DNA of 64,000 bases, from contig JAWNGF010000007.1 in assembly GCA_037039685.1 (NCBI GenBank), forward strand, positions 558,001-622,000, given 5' to 3'. Positions within the stretch are counted from its first letter, which is position 1. The number at the start of each line of letters is the position of its first letter. Below are positions 29,395 to 40,600 of the stretch, piece after piece. The stretch comes from Ceratobasidium sp. AG-K (lineage: Eukaryota; Basidiomycota; Agaricomycetes; Cantharellales; Ceratobasidiaceae). The notes below the pieces were generated by a model. It ran no database searches. It was not told where the DNA came from and was given only the letters and a program-made list of their open reading frames with translations. A program made the translations under genes and the position numbers.

Positions 29395-29853
29395 TGTCGT
29401 GAGCCATGCTCCCGCCATCGGACTCGTCTACGTCTCATCCTTCCTCTTGTGTTTGTTCTTTGTTTTCTTTCATGCCGCGTTGCCACCTTCTCGTGGTTAT
29501 GTGTTACACTGTGTAACGCGGCTGTGCTTTGTACGAGTCATGTCTGTTCATACAGCATGACTCACATGGACACTCCTGACTCTCCTGACTGGCTGTTATG
29601 TATGACTCGTGTGGCTGCGTCTTGTATGACTCGGCCTCTTTTTGAATATATATAGAGGACCAACAAGCCTGGTAACCCCAGCTTGTTTTGTCTCGTCAAA
29701 ACATCCCCTTTGAGTGACACTCAGAACCACCCCTACCCTCAAGAAGCCTACAGACGCTTAAGTGTGTTGCGGTTCAAGAGGTCACTTAGGTCTTAGTGCT
29801 GTCCACTCTCCGTCGCGGCTTGTCTCATAGCCACCAAAAAGAAGCTTACGACA
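29395..29853 (+). repeat. Element C 3' LTR
   Basis: Follows the polypurine tract TTAAGGGGGGAG (29380-29391) plus TAA. Differs from the 5' LTR at TCATCC/TCGTCC and TGCCGCG/TGCTGCG only, by eye. Confidence 0.95.
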
Positions 29854-30645
29854 CTAGAAATAGCTCTGAGATGCTTTGTGGAACCATCAATGGATAACTG
29901 GAGTGACCTATTACCAGGTTTCACATTTGCCTACAACACTACTGTGCATACTGCCACAGGTTTTACACCTGCATACCTTCTTAGAGGTTACCAACCACTC
30001 AAGACCTCAGATTTGTTGGCTCAAACAGCCCAAGCTATGGAGCGCCTTAATGTGAAAGATCCTGCTGCTGAGAATTTTGCTGAAGGAATGAATTCCATTC
30101 GCTTACAGGCTACCAATGCTCTCACTGTTGGACAAGCTAAGCAGAAGGAGTATTACAACAAGGATAGGAGCTTTATTACCTTTGAGCCAGGAGACCAAGT
30201 CCTTATTAATCCTCATACCCTTAGACTGCTTAGGCAGCATAAAGGAAAGGGAACCAAGCTTCTAATGCGCTATGATGGACCTTTCACTGTCAAAGAAAGA
30301 GTCTCTGATGTTTCTTATAGGCTAGAAATCCCTTCCAGCTATAAGATACATCCAGTAATCAACATTGCACATTTAGAGTCTTACAATAAGGATAAATCTG
30401 ATATTGAGAGGCCTACTAAGAACCTGAGCAGAGAGGACTTCAAGAACCATCCTGAATATGAAGTTGAAGCCATTCTGAAAGAGAAATGGGTAAAGAAGAG
30501 ACATAGGCGGCAAAAAGAGTACTTAGTTAAGTTCTTAGGCTATGATGATACTCATAATCTATGGCTTAACAAGAGAGCACTCACCAATGCTCCTGAGATA
30601 CTGAGAGAATGGGAACAGAAAAAAATAGCTGAAAATGCGAATTAA
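29854..30645 (+). pseudogene. pol: Element B Pol, C-terminal part with chromodomain
   Basis: Continues the B integrase after insertion C (29854-29858 is the second TSD copy). Reads EPSMDNWSDLLPGFTFAYN, the integrase C-terminal region with a GPF-like module (YDGPFTVKERVSDVSYRL), then a chromodomain EYEVEAILKEKWVKKRHRRQ to YLVKFLGYDDTHNLWL and ends at TAA 30643. The chromodomain would target integration to marked chromatin in the family. Frame intact. Confidence 0.92.
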
Positions 30646-30794
30646 CTCCCCATTATATTCCAGACATCATGGTTATACTCTCTGGATCTCAGTTTGCTAC
30701 TTTTGACAGTCCAGCGCTTAAGGCCTGTCAAACATTACAAATTGCTGTTGAACTCACTGCGCTCTAATACCACCACTACATACTCTTTTTCACT

Positions 30795-31163
30795 ATGGTT
30801 AATGACCTCCCTTCGCTTATCATGTTTGTTCTGTTGCTTCCCAGTATATTTGGCATAGCAGCAGTAGTCTATTGGTATAGGCAACATGGATATCAACATG
30901 TCAAATGGGGCGCCCATGTTGAAGTCAAAGTCTTAGACCCCCACACCTACAGGTTGGACTATCACATTGGTATAGTTAGGTATTCCATCCCTGGTAGGCT
31001 CTCTCTCAAAGTAAATGGGAGAGATAAACCTGTAAATATCACTCCCCATGATGTTTGCAAGGTTACAGTCATCACTGGAGATGAGGAATTCGCTTCCATA
31101 GGCATTCCTCTTGACAGTATGACCCATTTGACAAGGCCTGAACCTGCCTATCATCCTCAGTAA
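30795..31163 (+). CDS. Element B accessory ORF 1: single-TM protein, unknown function
   Basis: ATG 30795, 122 residues. An N-terminal hydrophobic segment LIMFVLLLPSIFGIAAVVYW (about 8-28) looks like a signal anchor. The rest is a beta-rich soluble part (WGAHVEVKVLDPHTYRL, VNGRDKPVNITPHDVCKVTV). The TAA stop lies inside a splice donor GTAAGT at 31160. An intron 31160-31212 (tactgat branch, TACAG acceptor) would extend the protein with QVSQSYLSFT to TAA 31241. It lies 150 bp after pol, same strand, equally CpG-poor, so it seems integral to the element. No family recognised; an envelope-like role is speculation. Confidence 0.55.
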   Translation: MVNDLPSLIMFVLLLPSIFGIAAVVYWYRQHGYQHVKWGAHVEVKVLDPHTYRLDYHIGIVRYSIPGRLSLKVNGRDKPVNITPHDVCKVTVITGDEEFASIGIPLDSMTHLTRPEPAYHPQ

Positions 31164-31619
31164 GTACTTTGCATTATAAGCTATTTTACTAGGTACTGAT
31201 TGGCCTGTACAGAGTCTCCCAATCCTATCTTTCATTCACTTAAGTTCATGTTGCTTGGTTTACATGTAGTCACATGATCTGTTACAATGTTACCTGACTT
31301 GATCCTTGTAATCTGTGAGATGATAAGGAACTGTAACAGATCAAAGGTGATCTTGAATGCCGGAATTTCTGTCTGTTTGGGTCTAAAAAGGGAATCAAAA
31401 CTCTAAACTGCCTTATGATAGGAAGCTCTGACATCATAGAGCCACTGAATTCACATGTTAGATTCGCATTCTTGAGCTTATTTTGAAGGTATTGACCTAT
31501 CTTAGAAAGATCTGGATGTTTTCCCCCTGCACAAACTCTTGGAACTTAATGATGTATTAAGCTCAGAGCCTCTGAATCGTCTCCATCAAGTCTCCTTATC
31601 TGCACACCTCCAGTCTACT

Positions 31620-32228
31620 ATGTCTAACTCCCTAGACTCAACTGCTGCTCCAGAGCGACCCCCTACTCCTCCTGGTATATTGGATATCTTGGCTAGCCAA
31701 GGATGGGCTAGGTACCAATGGGTTCTTTCTGGACCAGGAGTGCATTGTGATGTCAATCCTGACTATGACTCAGAGTCTGGTGAGTATGGCTGTGTCCCCT
31801 AATACTTTAGGCTGAATATCTATCCTATCAGATGATGAGGAAGGACCTAGTGCTCCTGATACCTGGCTGGATGACTTTGTCAAGTATACTCCTGTCAATT
31901 ATGGGTATGATGGACCACTTTGGGCTGGTACATGGGATAAGTGAGTATTCTGATGCTCCACTATGCAAGGCTAACTTTACTTTGAAGTTCTAGGCTTGCT
32001 GAGGACCAGATCTGGGACGATTTTTCAGATTGGGACTCAGAAGAGTCTGCTGAGGAGGTGCCTGTCTCCCCCTCCATGCCTCCTCTGATGGAAGTGGTTA
32101 CTGACTCACTCTGGAATGTTCCTAACAATGAGGAGATTCCAGATGATCAGGATCCTCCTTTGGAGCCTGCTGACCTTGAAAGGTTTGTGGCCCAGATCTT
32201 GACTGAAATTAGCCAAGGATCCCATTGA
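31620..32228 (+). CDS. Element B accessory ORF 2: spliced acidic protein, unknown function
   Basis: Three exons, 31620-31779, 31832-31940 and 31994-32228, join in frame to 167 residues. Both introns (52 and 53 nt) start GTGAGT and end TCAG or CTAG. The product is Pro-rich at the start (ERPPTPPGILDILASQGWARY), then Asp/Glu/Trp-rich (SESDDEEGPSAPDTWLDDF, AEDQIWDDFSDWDSEES) and ends LERFVAQILTEISQGSH. The match of exon phases and the clean acidic continuation across both junctions support real splicing. Introns in sense orientation would be lost from a copied full-length RNA if it were spliced, so this must come from a subgenomic mRNA. No family recognised. Confidence 0.6.
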
Positions 32229-32586
32229 TTGCATGTAATTACCTATTCTGAATGTATCTGAATGAATCACCTTTCCCTTGGAATGCTGAGTGATAAGGTG
32301 TACCACATGGAATAGAAGTACTTGTGCTAATCTTTGGTGTGACTCAGAACAAAGAACTACTCCATGAGCGCTTTTTCTGAGTAATTCTTGAGAGTATGAC
32401 TCCATTCCACAGAGACCTGGAATGTCTAAGTCCAAATTCTCATGAGGATGCAGGTAGAGATGGAAAGGTATATAACAAGGCTCTCTGAAGCGACTACAGA
32501 CCAGCAGCAGTCTCTACAGACAAGCTCTCTTCTGCATTCTTGCCTTAACTCTTACTTTCCATTTCCTATCACTTTCCTACCCCAAG

Positions 32587-33459
32587 ATGTGCTTGAACAA
32601 GACTAGTTCTATGCCTGTGCACCATGTTAGGTTCTTGGCTACTAGATATGCCAATATCCTGCAAGCATATGGCCCCTACTATGTAGAGCAGGACTCAGGC
32701 TTTTTCATGTCACCATCTATTCTTGAGCGCAAGTTCAGGGAGGGAATTGAGGTTTGCTGCACTGAGCAGGATGGGAAAAAGCTTTGGTACTTATCCACTG
32801 CTACTGTCCTTGCTCTTGTAGATGCCTTGCTTCAGATTAGGGATATTGTTGGCAATTATTGTGACACTATGGAACATATTGACAACTATAACTCTGATTC
32901 TCCCTTGTACAATGCTTTTAAGGAGGCTAGGCTAAGCTACCCTGCTGAACCTTGTCTACTAGACCCCCATGTTCGCCCTGGAACACCTTTCCAGAATGAA
33001 TTTTGGGAGGTTAGTTTCTCCTCCAAGGAAGAACTTGATTTCAGGGTGTCCCACTGTCAACTTTGGGCCCTTGGTATGATAGTTGCTCTCCACTGCCTTG
33101 CCCTGTTCAAAGGTGCATGTGCTAAGTGTATTCCTATGGACCTGCCTCCTTGGCCTTGTGGTCACATGAAGTTGGCTAGGGCTCATTGGGAGCGCTGCTT
33201 GGAATGGACTAGGGAGCATTCTGCCCATTCCCCTGATCCTGCCTTCTTCCCCTCTTCACCCACCTTCCTGCCTTCTGATACTTCCAAGGATTCTGGTTGT
33301 ACTGAGGCTGTTATCCAGGAGGAAGAAGATGAGGATCAGATTGAGGTGGACCATAATGACCTGAATGGATTTGAGGAGCAAACTGGGCGCATTTTTGAGC
33401 CTTCTCCCCTGTTCCACTTTTTCTTTGGTCAGAATGGTACCATTGCTGTCTCTGCCTAG
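32587..33459 (+). CDS. Element B accessory ORF 3: 290-residue protein, unknown function
   Basis: ATG 32587 to TAG 33457. Mostly helical and Cys/Trp-containing, e.g. VRFLATRYANILQAYGPYY, YLSTATVLALVDALLQIRDI and FKGACAKCIPMDLPPWPCGH. The last is a Cys/His cluster (CAKC with CGH) that might bind metal. The C-terminus is acidic (EEEDEDQIEVDHNDLNG). It ends 45 bp before the 3' LTR. No family recognised. Confidence 0.6.
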   Translation: MCLNKTSSMPVHHVRFLATRYANILQAYGPYYVEQDSGFFMSPSILERKFREGIEVCCTEQDGKKLWYLSTATVLALVDALLQIRDIVGNYCDTMEHIDNYNSDSPLYNAFKEARLSYPAEPCLLDPHVRPGTPFQNEFWEVSFSSKEELDFRVSHCQLWALGMIVALHCLALFKGACAKCIPMDLPPWPCGHMKLARAHWERCLEWTREHSAHSPDPAFFPSSPTFLPSDTSKDSGCTEAVIQEEEDEDQIEVDHNDLNGFEEQTGRIFEPSPLFHFFFGQNGTIAVSA

Positions 33460-33504
33460 CTTGCTAGCTTGTAAGTCAACCATATGTTTGGATTGGGAGG
33501 GCTA

Positions 33505-34675
33505 TGTTATGGATACTGACATTCTGTCATAGGAATAACATACTGAAATCCAAACCTATGCTTGTGGCGGCTTTTCTGCTTGTTTGCATGTATGCAGTTT
33601 TGTAACTGTCTTTACTCCCTCTTGAACGCTACTTTTGTGCTACTTCTTTATGTCGAAATGTAGTACTCTCTAGTAGCTTCAATTCACTGTCTTTTGCGTC
33701 TCTATATGCGGGGATTTCATAAAGATATGAAATATCTAAGTTTATTGTCTTTGGCGCTTAGGGAGAGATACATTGTTATACTTGTATCTCCACCAATACT
33801 GATCCGTTCGCTTAGCTTGAACTTGCGACTGACTCGCAAGCTTCCAATTCAGCCGATCGCACTTGTTCCATGTGAATTGACCGGCTATTTCCCGCGATAT
33901 GTCTCGTGGCTTGTCAAGGTGCTGAAATGACTCATTTCAGCAGCCACCAGATCTTGAGAGCTGCATAGCTTGTAGATAGTGATTTAGTATAGTTACTTGA
34001 CTGGAGCAATTAGTTAGATGACTCATAATATATGTTCCAGCCAACCAAAGCACTCTGACTCCATGAATGCTAGTCATCAAGGCATCAGTGTTCATCCACC
34101 CCTCCTATCATTGGTAGATGCCCCCAATGATAGCCACAACCAGATGACTAGTGTTCTGAGGCCTCTAGGGTATAAATACATGCCCTCTAAGAGCCCTCCA
34201 TCCTCACCTCACTCTACATCTGTTGTGCTTTGGCTTGGCTGTGTGATTTCCCCCATTATTGTTGTGTGCCTCAAACAGTATTTGTTAGCCTAAAGAAAAG
34301 GATCTCCTGAGTACCTATTATAGAGGAAAGGTTGCAGACGTCTTATAGTGCTTTTACAAGTAAGAACAAGGAAGGCATTTAGGGAATAGCCTAAGATTAG
34401 TACATACTTAGTTCATTGCAACTAGGAGTGTGAAACAGTGACATTTAATAGCTAAGGGAACCTGAGCTCAGTACTCCTGCTCTTTCTATTACTAGTGTAC
34501 ATACACTCTACAGTAGGAAAGCTTAGTATCAATTCCATTAAGTGTGCAACTAGATTGCTTACTTACTGAGAGCACCTCAGACTACTGAGACATTACTTTA
34601 TATTGTTCCACTGTGTGTATTCTGTAGTTATATCACTTGTACATACAAGTAGCTGCAACTCTCAGATATATAACA
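33505..34675 (+). repeat. Element B 3' LTR, intact 1171 bp
   Basis: TGTTATGGATACTG to ATATATAACA, preceded by a purine stretch attgggagggct (33492-33503). It carries the unoccupied version of A's insertion site at 34277-34290. The TSD CCACC follows. Differences from the 5' LTR seen: atacGg/atacTg and catcagCg/catcagTg. Confidence 0.95.
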
Positions 34676-34758
34676 CCACCCCAAATGGCCCAGCCAAAAG
34701 AAGGATGGACCAATCCCTTAAGACCAAGGGAACAAACTACAAGCAACTCCAGCCATGG
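34676..34758 (+). other. Host-of-B fragment between B and E
   Basis: 83 bp after B's TSD that continue the frame begun at 7147 (QMAQPKEGWTNPLRPREQ). It ends abruptly at the chimeric LTR. Confidence 0.4.
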
Positions 34759-35214
34759 TGTCGTGAGCCAGCTCACTCCATCGGACTTGCCTGTTGTCTC
34801 GCCCGCCTGTCCCCTTCTTTGTCTTGTGTTTCTGTTTCTGTTTGCCGCGTTGCCACCTTCTTGTGGTTGTTCTGTTACATTGTGTAACGCGGCTGTGCTT
34901 TGTATGAGTCATGTCTGTTCATACAGCATGACTCACATGGACACTCCTGACTGGCTGTCTTTTATGACTCATGTGGCTGCATCCTGTATGACTTGGCCTG
35001 TTTCTGAATATATATAGAGGACCAACAAGCCTGGTAACCCCAGCTTGTTTTGTCTCGTCAAAACACCCCCTTTGAGTGACACTTAGAACCACCCCTACCC
35101 TTTAGAGCCTACAGACACTTAAGTGTGTTGCAGTTCAAGAGGTCCCTTAGGTCTTAGTGCCGTCCACTCTCCCTTGCGGCTTGTCTCATAGCCACCAAGA
35201 AGTAGCTTACAACA
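34759..35214 (+). repeat. Element E 5' LTR, chimeric between two LTR subtypes
   Basis: The first roughly 215 bp are nearly identical to A's LTR (including the TGTTTCTGTTTCTG stretch). After the words catgtggctgc (about 34970-34981) it matches E's own 3' LTR (CCTGTATGACTTGGCCTG, ACACCCCCTTTGAG, CCCTTTAGAGCC, AAGTAGCTTAC). The predicted transcript start is 35042-35053 and the self-primer site 35217-35228. Confidence 0.85.
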
Positions 35215-35236
35215 TTACAAAACAAGCTTAACAATC

Positions 35237-37679
35237 ATGTCCATTCAGGAGGATGCAGGATTGTGCCTCACAACACCATTATCAATAAGGAGAGGACCAA
35301 GTAGGGCTTCAAGACCTAGAAGTTCCTTCAACAAACAAGATATTGCACAAGCACGGGCCAGCGGACCAGCAAGGTCTCACCCTCAAAGCCAAGCTTCTAT
35401 GCCTGGAACATTCAACACTGAGAATGTGTCAGTCATTCAGGAAGAACCTACCATTGTTACTAGGGAACCAGGGGATATTACCAACAATCCCACACTGGTC
35501 ACAATTCAAATCCCAATTTCCAATGCAAGCCCAGGTCCCTCACATCTGCTATGGCCTATAGGATCCAGAAGACATTTCTTCTCCCCCCAACCAGAAGCTC
35601 ACGGAGGCGTATCTCTTGTTCCTATCAGACCACCACCCACACCACACATTTCCCACGCTCCTCAAGTACCCCAGATTGGGGGAACTATCACCAATGCTGG
35701 TCCGGTCCCAATAAGCTCTCAAGCCGTGACACTGTCATGAGCTAGCTCACTCCATCGGACTCGCCCGTGTTCTCGCCTGCCTGTTCCCCTCTTTTTGTTA
35801 CGTTCCCCGTTTCCGTTTGCCGCGTTGCCACCTTCTTGTGGTTATTCTGTTACATTGTGTAACGCGGCTGTGCTTGTTACGAGTCATGTCTGTTCATACA
35901 GCATGACTCACATGGACACTCCTGACTGGCTGTTATGTATGACTCGTGTGGCTGCACCTTGTATGACTCGGCCTCTTTCTGAATATATATAGAGGACCAA
36001 CAAGCCTGGTAACCCCAGCTTGTTTTGTCTCGTCAAAACATCCCTCTGAGTGACACTTAGAACCACCCCTACCCTCAAGAGCCTACAGACGCTTAAGTGT
36101 GTTGCAGTTCAAGAGGTCACTTAGGTCTTAGTGCCGTCCACTCTCCTTCGCGGCTTGTCTCATAGCCACCAAGAAGAAGCTTACGACAGACACCAGTTAA
36201 CCCAGCACCGCCATATGTACCACAAGGATATTCCCAACAGCTGTCAGCAACCAATGACCAAGGCGCTCCTGAGATTCCCAGCTCAAGTTCTAGTTCCAGC
36301 AGTAGAACTGTGATTAGCAATCTTGACGACCTCGACGATCTTCACCTTGGAAAACACAACGCACTCTTAAGGATTATTGATGGAATGAGGATAACAATTG
36401 ATAGAAGGCTTAACGGGCTAGAACAATCCACTCAAGTGTTCGCTAACAACCAACAGATTTTCAACAATTCCCTCAACAACCCTCAAGGAACCCTCACAGA
36501 CATCCTCAATGCTGCGCAAAATGGTGAACATAACAGTTTCCTGGTTGGACAAGATGTAATCTGCTTAAGAAACAAAGTCACAAACACACAAGGACTAGTA
36601 AACAACATGCAGGAAGATCTTAACACCACAAGGCAGGCACAGCTAGCCTGGAACAAAGCAGTCACCCAAGGACTGGAAGGACTAAGGGGAGACGGAAGGA
36701 TTGCAATTGGACAAATTAACACCATGCAAGAGGCAATCAACAACATACGCAAACAGATGGACGAAGCATCCCTACACGCTGTATCACCTCCACATCTGGA
36801 AGCCAAATCAACCCAAATTGACAAATTAGAACAAAGGCTCCAACACCTCACTGAAAATTCTAACACTGGTGGGGGATCTTGTCGTCCTAAAGTCACATGA
36901 CCAGAACCCTTCAACGGAAAAAAGAAGAAGTAGCCAAAATGTTCATCACACAAATGGAAAGCTATTTTGTTTGATTAGGCAATCAGTACAATTCTCAGGA
37001 AGAACGGATCTGTGAAGCACTTGCCAACTTCAAATCCAAGAACAAGGCGGCTACTCATTGGGCACAAGTATTGCTAAGATTACTAAACCAGGGAGAGAAT
37101 AACAAAAACCTAGCCTCATGGGGAAGCTTCAAAGTGCACTTCATGGAACAATTCAGCAACCCAAACAAGAAAGCAAAGGCCAAAGCTGATATCCAGAAAT
37201 CCAAGCAGAACAATTTGGTAGCAAATTATGCTTCTGAATTCCGATATTTATTGGTTGACATGAACTGGGGACAGGAAGCTCTGATCAACCAATTCAAGGA
37301 AGGGTTGAAGCCTGAAGTAAAAACCAAGCTAGCCTGGTTTGAGTTAACCCTAATCAACAAAGATGGAACGGAGCGGGAGCTATCTCTGGATTGGTGGATC
37401 TCAATCGCAATCTCCATTGATCAAAAGCTACAACAGATCAAGTCCTCCATGGGAAAAAGAATAGCACAGACTACTGCCACGGGGCAAACCCCTACAAAAC
37501 AATTACCGGACAAAGTATACAAGGCAAGGATAGCATCAAACCAATGCCTGAAATGCGGACAAGAAGGACACCGTTCACTCAAATGCTCCTCCAAGGAATG
37601 GATAACAACCAAACCCAGTGTAAAAGGAAGAGAAGCAACAATCTTGGAAGAATTGGGAAAAGAAGGGGTCTCCCTCTAA
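35237..37679 (+). pseudogene. Element E gag, split by a solo LTR and several stops
   Basis: ATG 35237 opens a gag colinear with A's. It is interrupted by the solo LTR at 35733-36188 and resumes VNPAPPYVPQGY. Stops at 36898 (TGA for CGG/CGA), 36931 (TAG) and 36974 (TGA) break it further. The C-terminal part 37071-37679 is open and has an intact knuckle CLKCGQEGHRSLKC. The frameshift heptamer GGGAAAA is preserved at 37655-37661. Confidence 0.88.
35733..36188 (+). repeat. Solo family-1 LTR inside E gag
   Basis: TGTCATGAGCTAGC to CTTACGACA, 456 bp, TSD GACAC at 35728-35732 and 36189-36193. Full promoter, TATA block and hairpin are present. It is the product of LTR-LTR recombination that removed a whole element. 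Confidence 0.95.
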
Positions 37680-40600
37680 CTGTGTGTGGAGAGCCCAAAG
37701 AACCAGCAAAGGATTCAGTGTACTTTAGAGCAACAAATGAATCAACCATTGTTTACTTGAACATTGCTGGAATCACAGACCCTATCCCTACCCTCATTGA
37801 TTTGGGAGCATCAAAAAACTTCCTGGATATCTCCTGGGCTTGCTCCAACAATATTCCACTCATTGAACTTTCCACCCCATGAAGAGTAATTGGCATCCAA
37901 GGAAAGGAGCTTTCTCACCAAATACAATTCAAGGCCAAGATAGAACTAGAAGTAGAGGGAAAAACCTTCAAACAGGTCTTCTTTGCTATGCCCACTGGAG
38001 AGACCAAGCTTATCCTAGGACTAGAATGGTTGGAAGAAGCAAACCCTGTTATCGACTGGAAAACAAAGCACATATCATGGTGACTAGAACCCATCCAAGC
38101 AAGAACGGCCTCAATAGACGATTTACCTGAAGAATTCAAGGAATTTGCCGACGTTTTTAGCAAAGAAAAATTCAAAAGGATCCCAGATCATTGCCCCTAC
38201 GACTGCGCCATTGACTTTAAGGAAGGAGCTGAACTTCCAAAACCGGCCAGACCAATCCCGCTCTCTCCGGCTGAGTCAATTGCACTAAGAGAATACCTGG
38301 ACAAGGAAATTGCAGCAGGAAAAATCCAACCAAGCAAATCACCCATTGCATCACCCTGTTTCTTTGTGAAAAAGCCAATTGATCCAAAAAACCCAGAAGC
38401 TGTACGCCAATTATGGCTTGTTCAAGATCTCAGGGGGGTAAATGCGATCACAAAGGATGACAGGTTCCCAATGCCACTGATGGAAGACCTCTTGGACAAA
38501 ATCAAGGACGCAAAAATCTTCTCCAAAATCAATCTACACATGGGATTCAACAATATCAGGATCAGGGAAGGGGACGAATGGAAGACAGCTTTCAGAACCA
38601 AGGAAGGACTGTTTGAATATGTTGTCATGCCATTTGGGCTAAAGAACGCGCCCGCCGTTTTCCAAAGATACATGAACCACATCTTCCATGACCTTATCAA
38701 CGTATGCGTTATTATCTACATTGACAACATCCTGGTCTTCTCTAAGAACAGAAGTCAACATACTGTGGATGTCAGGAAGGTACTGAAGATCTTACTGGAT
38801 GAAAACCTCTTTGCAAAACTTCCGAAATGCGAATTCTTTGTCACTAGATTAACATATACCAGGCTTCAAATCAGCAACACAGGCATCTCAATGGAGGAAG
38901 AGAAGGTCAAGGCAATAAAGGAATGGAAGGAACCAAGGACAGTCAAGCAGGTTCAGGCATTCCTAGGATTTGCAAACTTCTATTGAAGATTTGTGCCAAA
39001 TTTTAGCCGACTGGCAAAACCCTTGACGACCTTGACAAGAAAGGATAACAAATGGGAATGGGGAAATAATCAGCAGGAAGCATTTGATGCTCTAAAAACA
39101 GAAATTAGCAAGGAACCCACACTATGTCACCCCAACCCTGACAAACCTTTTTTTTTGGAAACGGACGCAAGTGGAGTAGCAATGGGAGCAATTCTCTCTC
39201 AAAGACAAGACAATGGCTACCTACACCCTATCGCTTTCCTATCAAAATCCTTCAACAAGGCTCAACTCAACTACAATGTCCACGACAAGGAACTTATGGA
39301 AATCATAGAATTGTTGACACACTGGAGGCTTTACCTTGAAGGAACAAAGGATCCTATCCCTATCTACACCGATCACAGGAACCTCCAGTTCTGGAAGGAA
39401 GCAAGGTCATTCAACCATCGACACACAAGATGGCATCAATTACTAGCCTCCTACAACTTTGATATCATATACTGCCCTGAGGTCCTCTCATCAAAACCAG
39501 ACCTACTGTCAAGACGATCAGACCACAAAGATATCCCCACTCCTGAACAAGTTATGATATTGGTCAAAAGGTTTAAAGGATTTATGGGGCAGGTAGACAC
39601 AGATATCATAGCAACAATCAAAGAAGCACAGGAAACAGATGAAGGGTTGGCATGAATCAGAGAAATCTGCAAATCAAAGGAAATGTTACCAAAAACCCTA
39701 CAACACAGTACTACAGATTACAATTTCAAAGAGGGACTATTATGGTTCAAGGGAAGGATTTACGTACCAGAAGACAAGGAAGCCAGACTGGCCATCATGT
39801 GAATTCACCACAGCTTGAGGATTGCAGGCCATCAAGGACAGGCTAGGACATTGGAACTAATATCTAGAAGATACTTCTGGCCAGGGATGAAGCAAAGCAT
39901 AAACAGATATGTGGAATCCTGCAAAACTTGCCAACGCACAAAGGGATCAAAGTCAATAGTCCCGATCAAGCCACTGGAAATTCCAAAGGGTCCCTGGGAA
40001 GACATAGCTTTTGACTTTGTGGTAAAATTGCCAAAATCCAAAGGGTCAGACAGCATCATGGTAGTGGTGGACCGATTCTCAAGAATGGCGCATTTCATAC
40101 CCTGCAAAGAATCTCACACAGCAAGCGACCTCGCAAATCTTTTTGTCACAAATGTTTGGAAGCTGCACGGTTTTCCAAAAAGCACTATCTTGGACCAAGG
40201 AACTACCTTCAATTCTAAACTTATGAAAGCCATTTACGAGAGAATCAGAACCAGCCCAAGTTTCAGCACTGCCTACCACCCCCAGACAGATGGGATAATG
40301 GAAAGAATTAACCAATGGATGGAAGGCTGGCTACAATCTTTTGTCAACTACCAACAAGACAATTGGGTGGAACTGTTGCCAATTGCAGAATTCAGCTATA
40401 ACCTGCAAAAGCACCACGTAACGGGCAGTTCCCCTTTTGCAATAGTCTATGGCAGGGAACCTCTGTGGAATATCTCGTCAGAAGTAACAATGGTCCCTGA
40501 AGCAAACAACATCACGGAAAAATGGTGTAGCATCCACGACAAAGCAATTGCATCAATGGAAAGCCAAAGGCTTCCCAAGGAAGAGCCTAAAAATGAGTAC

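Larger units (their letters stand above)
22618..29853 (+). mobile_element. Element C: family-1 Gypsy, 7236 bp, inserted in B integrase
   Basis: LTRs 22618-23076 and 29395-29853 (459 bp), TSD CTAGA at 22613-22617 and 29854-29858. Gag has one stop, pol is fully open, ORF3 has two stops. Only two LTR-LTR differences were seen, both CpG transitions, so it is a recent insertion. Confidence 0.95.
7179..34675 (+). mobile_element. Element B: 13.0-kb Gypsy retrotransposon carrying insertions A and C
   Basis: Bounded by 1171-bp LTRs (5' LTR split into 7179-7957 and 15192-15583; 3' LTR 33505-34675) and a TSD CCACC at 7174-7178 and 34676-34680. Without A and C it is about 13,022 bp, long for a Gypsy element. 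Order: LTR, tRNA-type primer site, gag, pol in the -1 frame (protease, RT, RNase H, integrase, chromodomain), a 2.9-kb accessory cassette with three genes, 3' LTR. I noticed only two LTR-LTR differences over the first 779 bp and none over the rest, so insertion is recent, yet the body is almost devoid of CpG. Confidence 0.92.
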
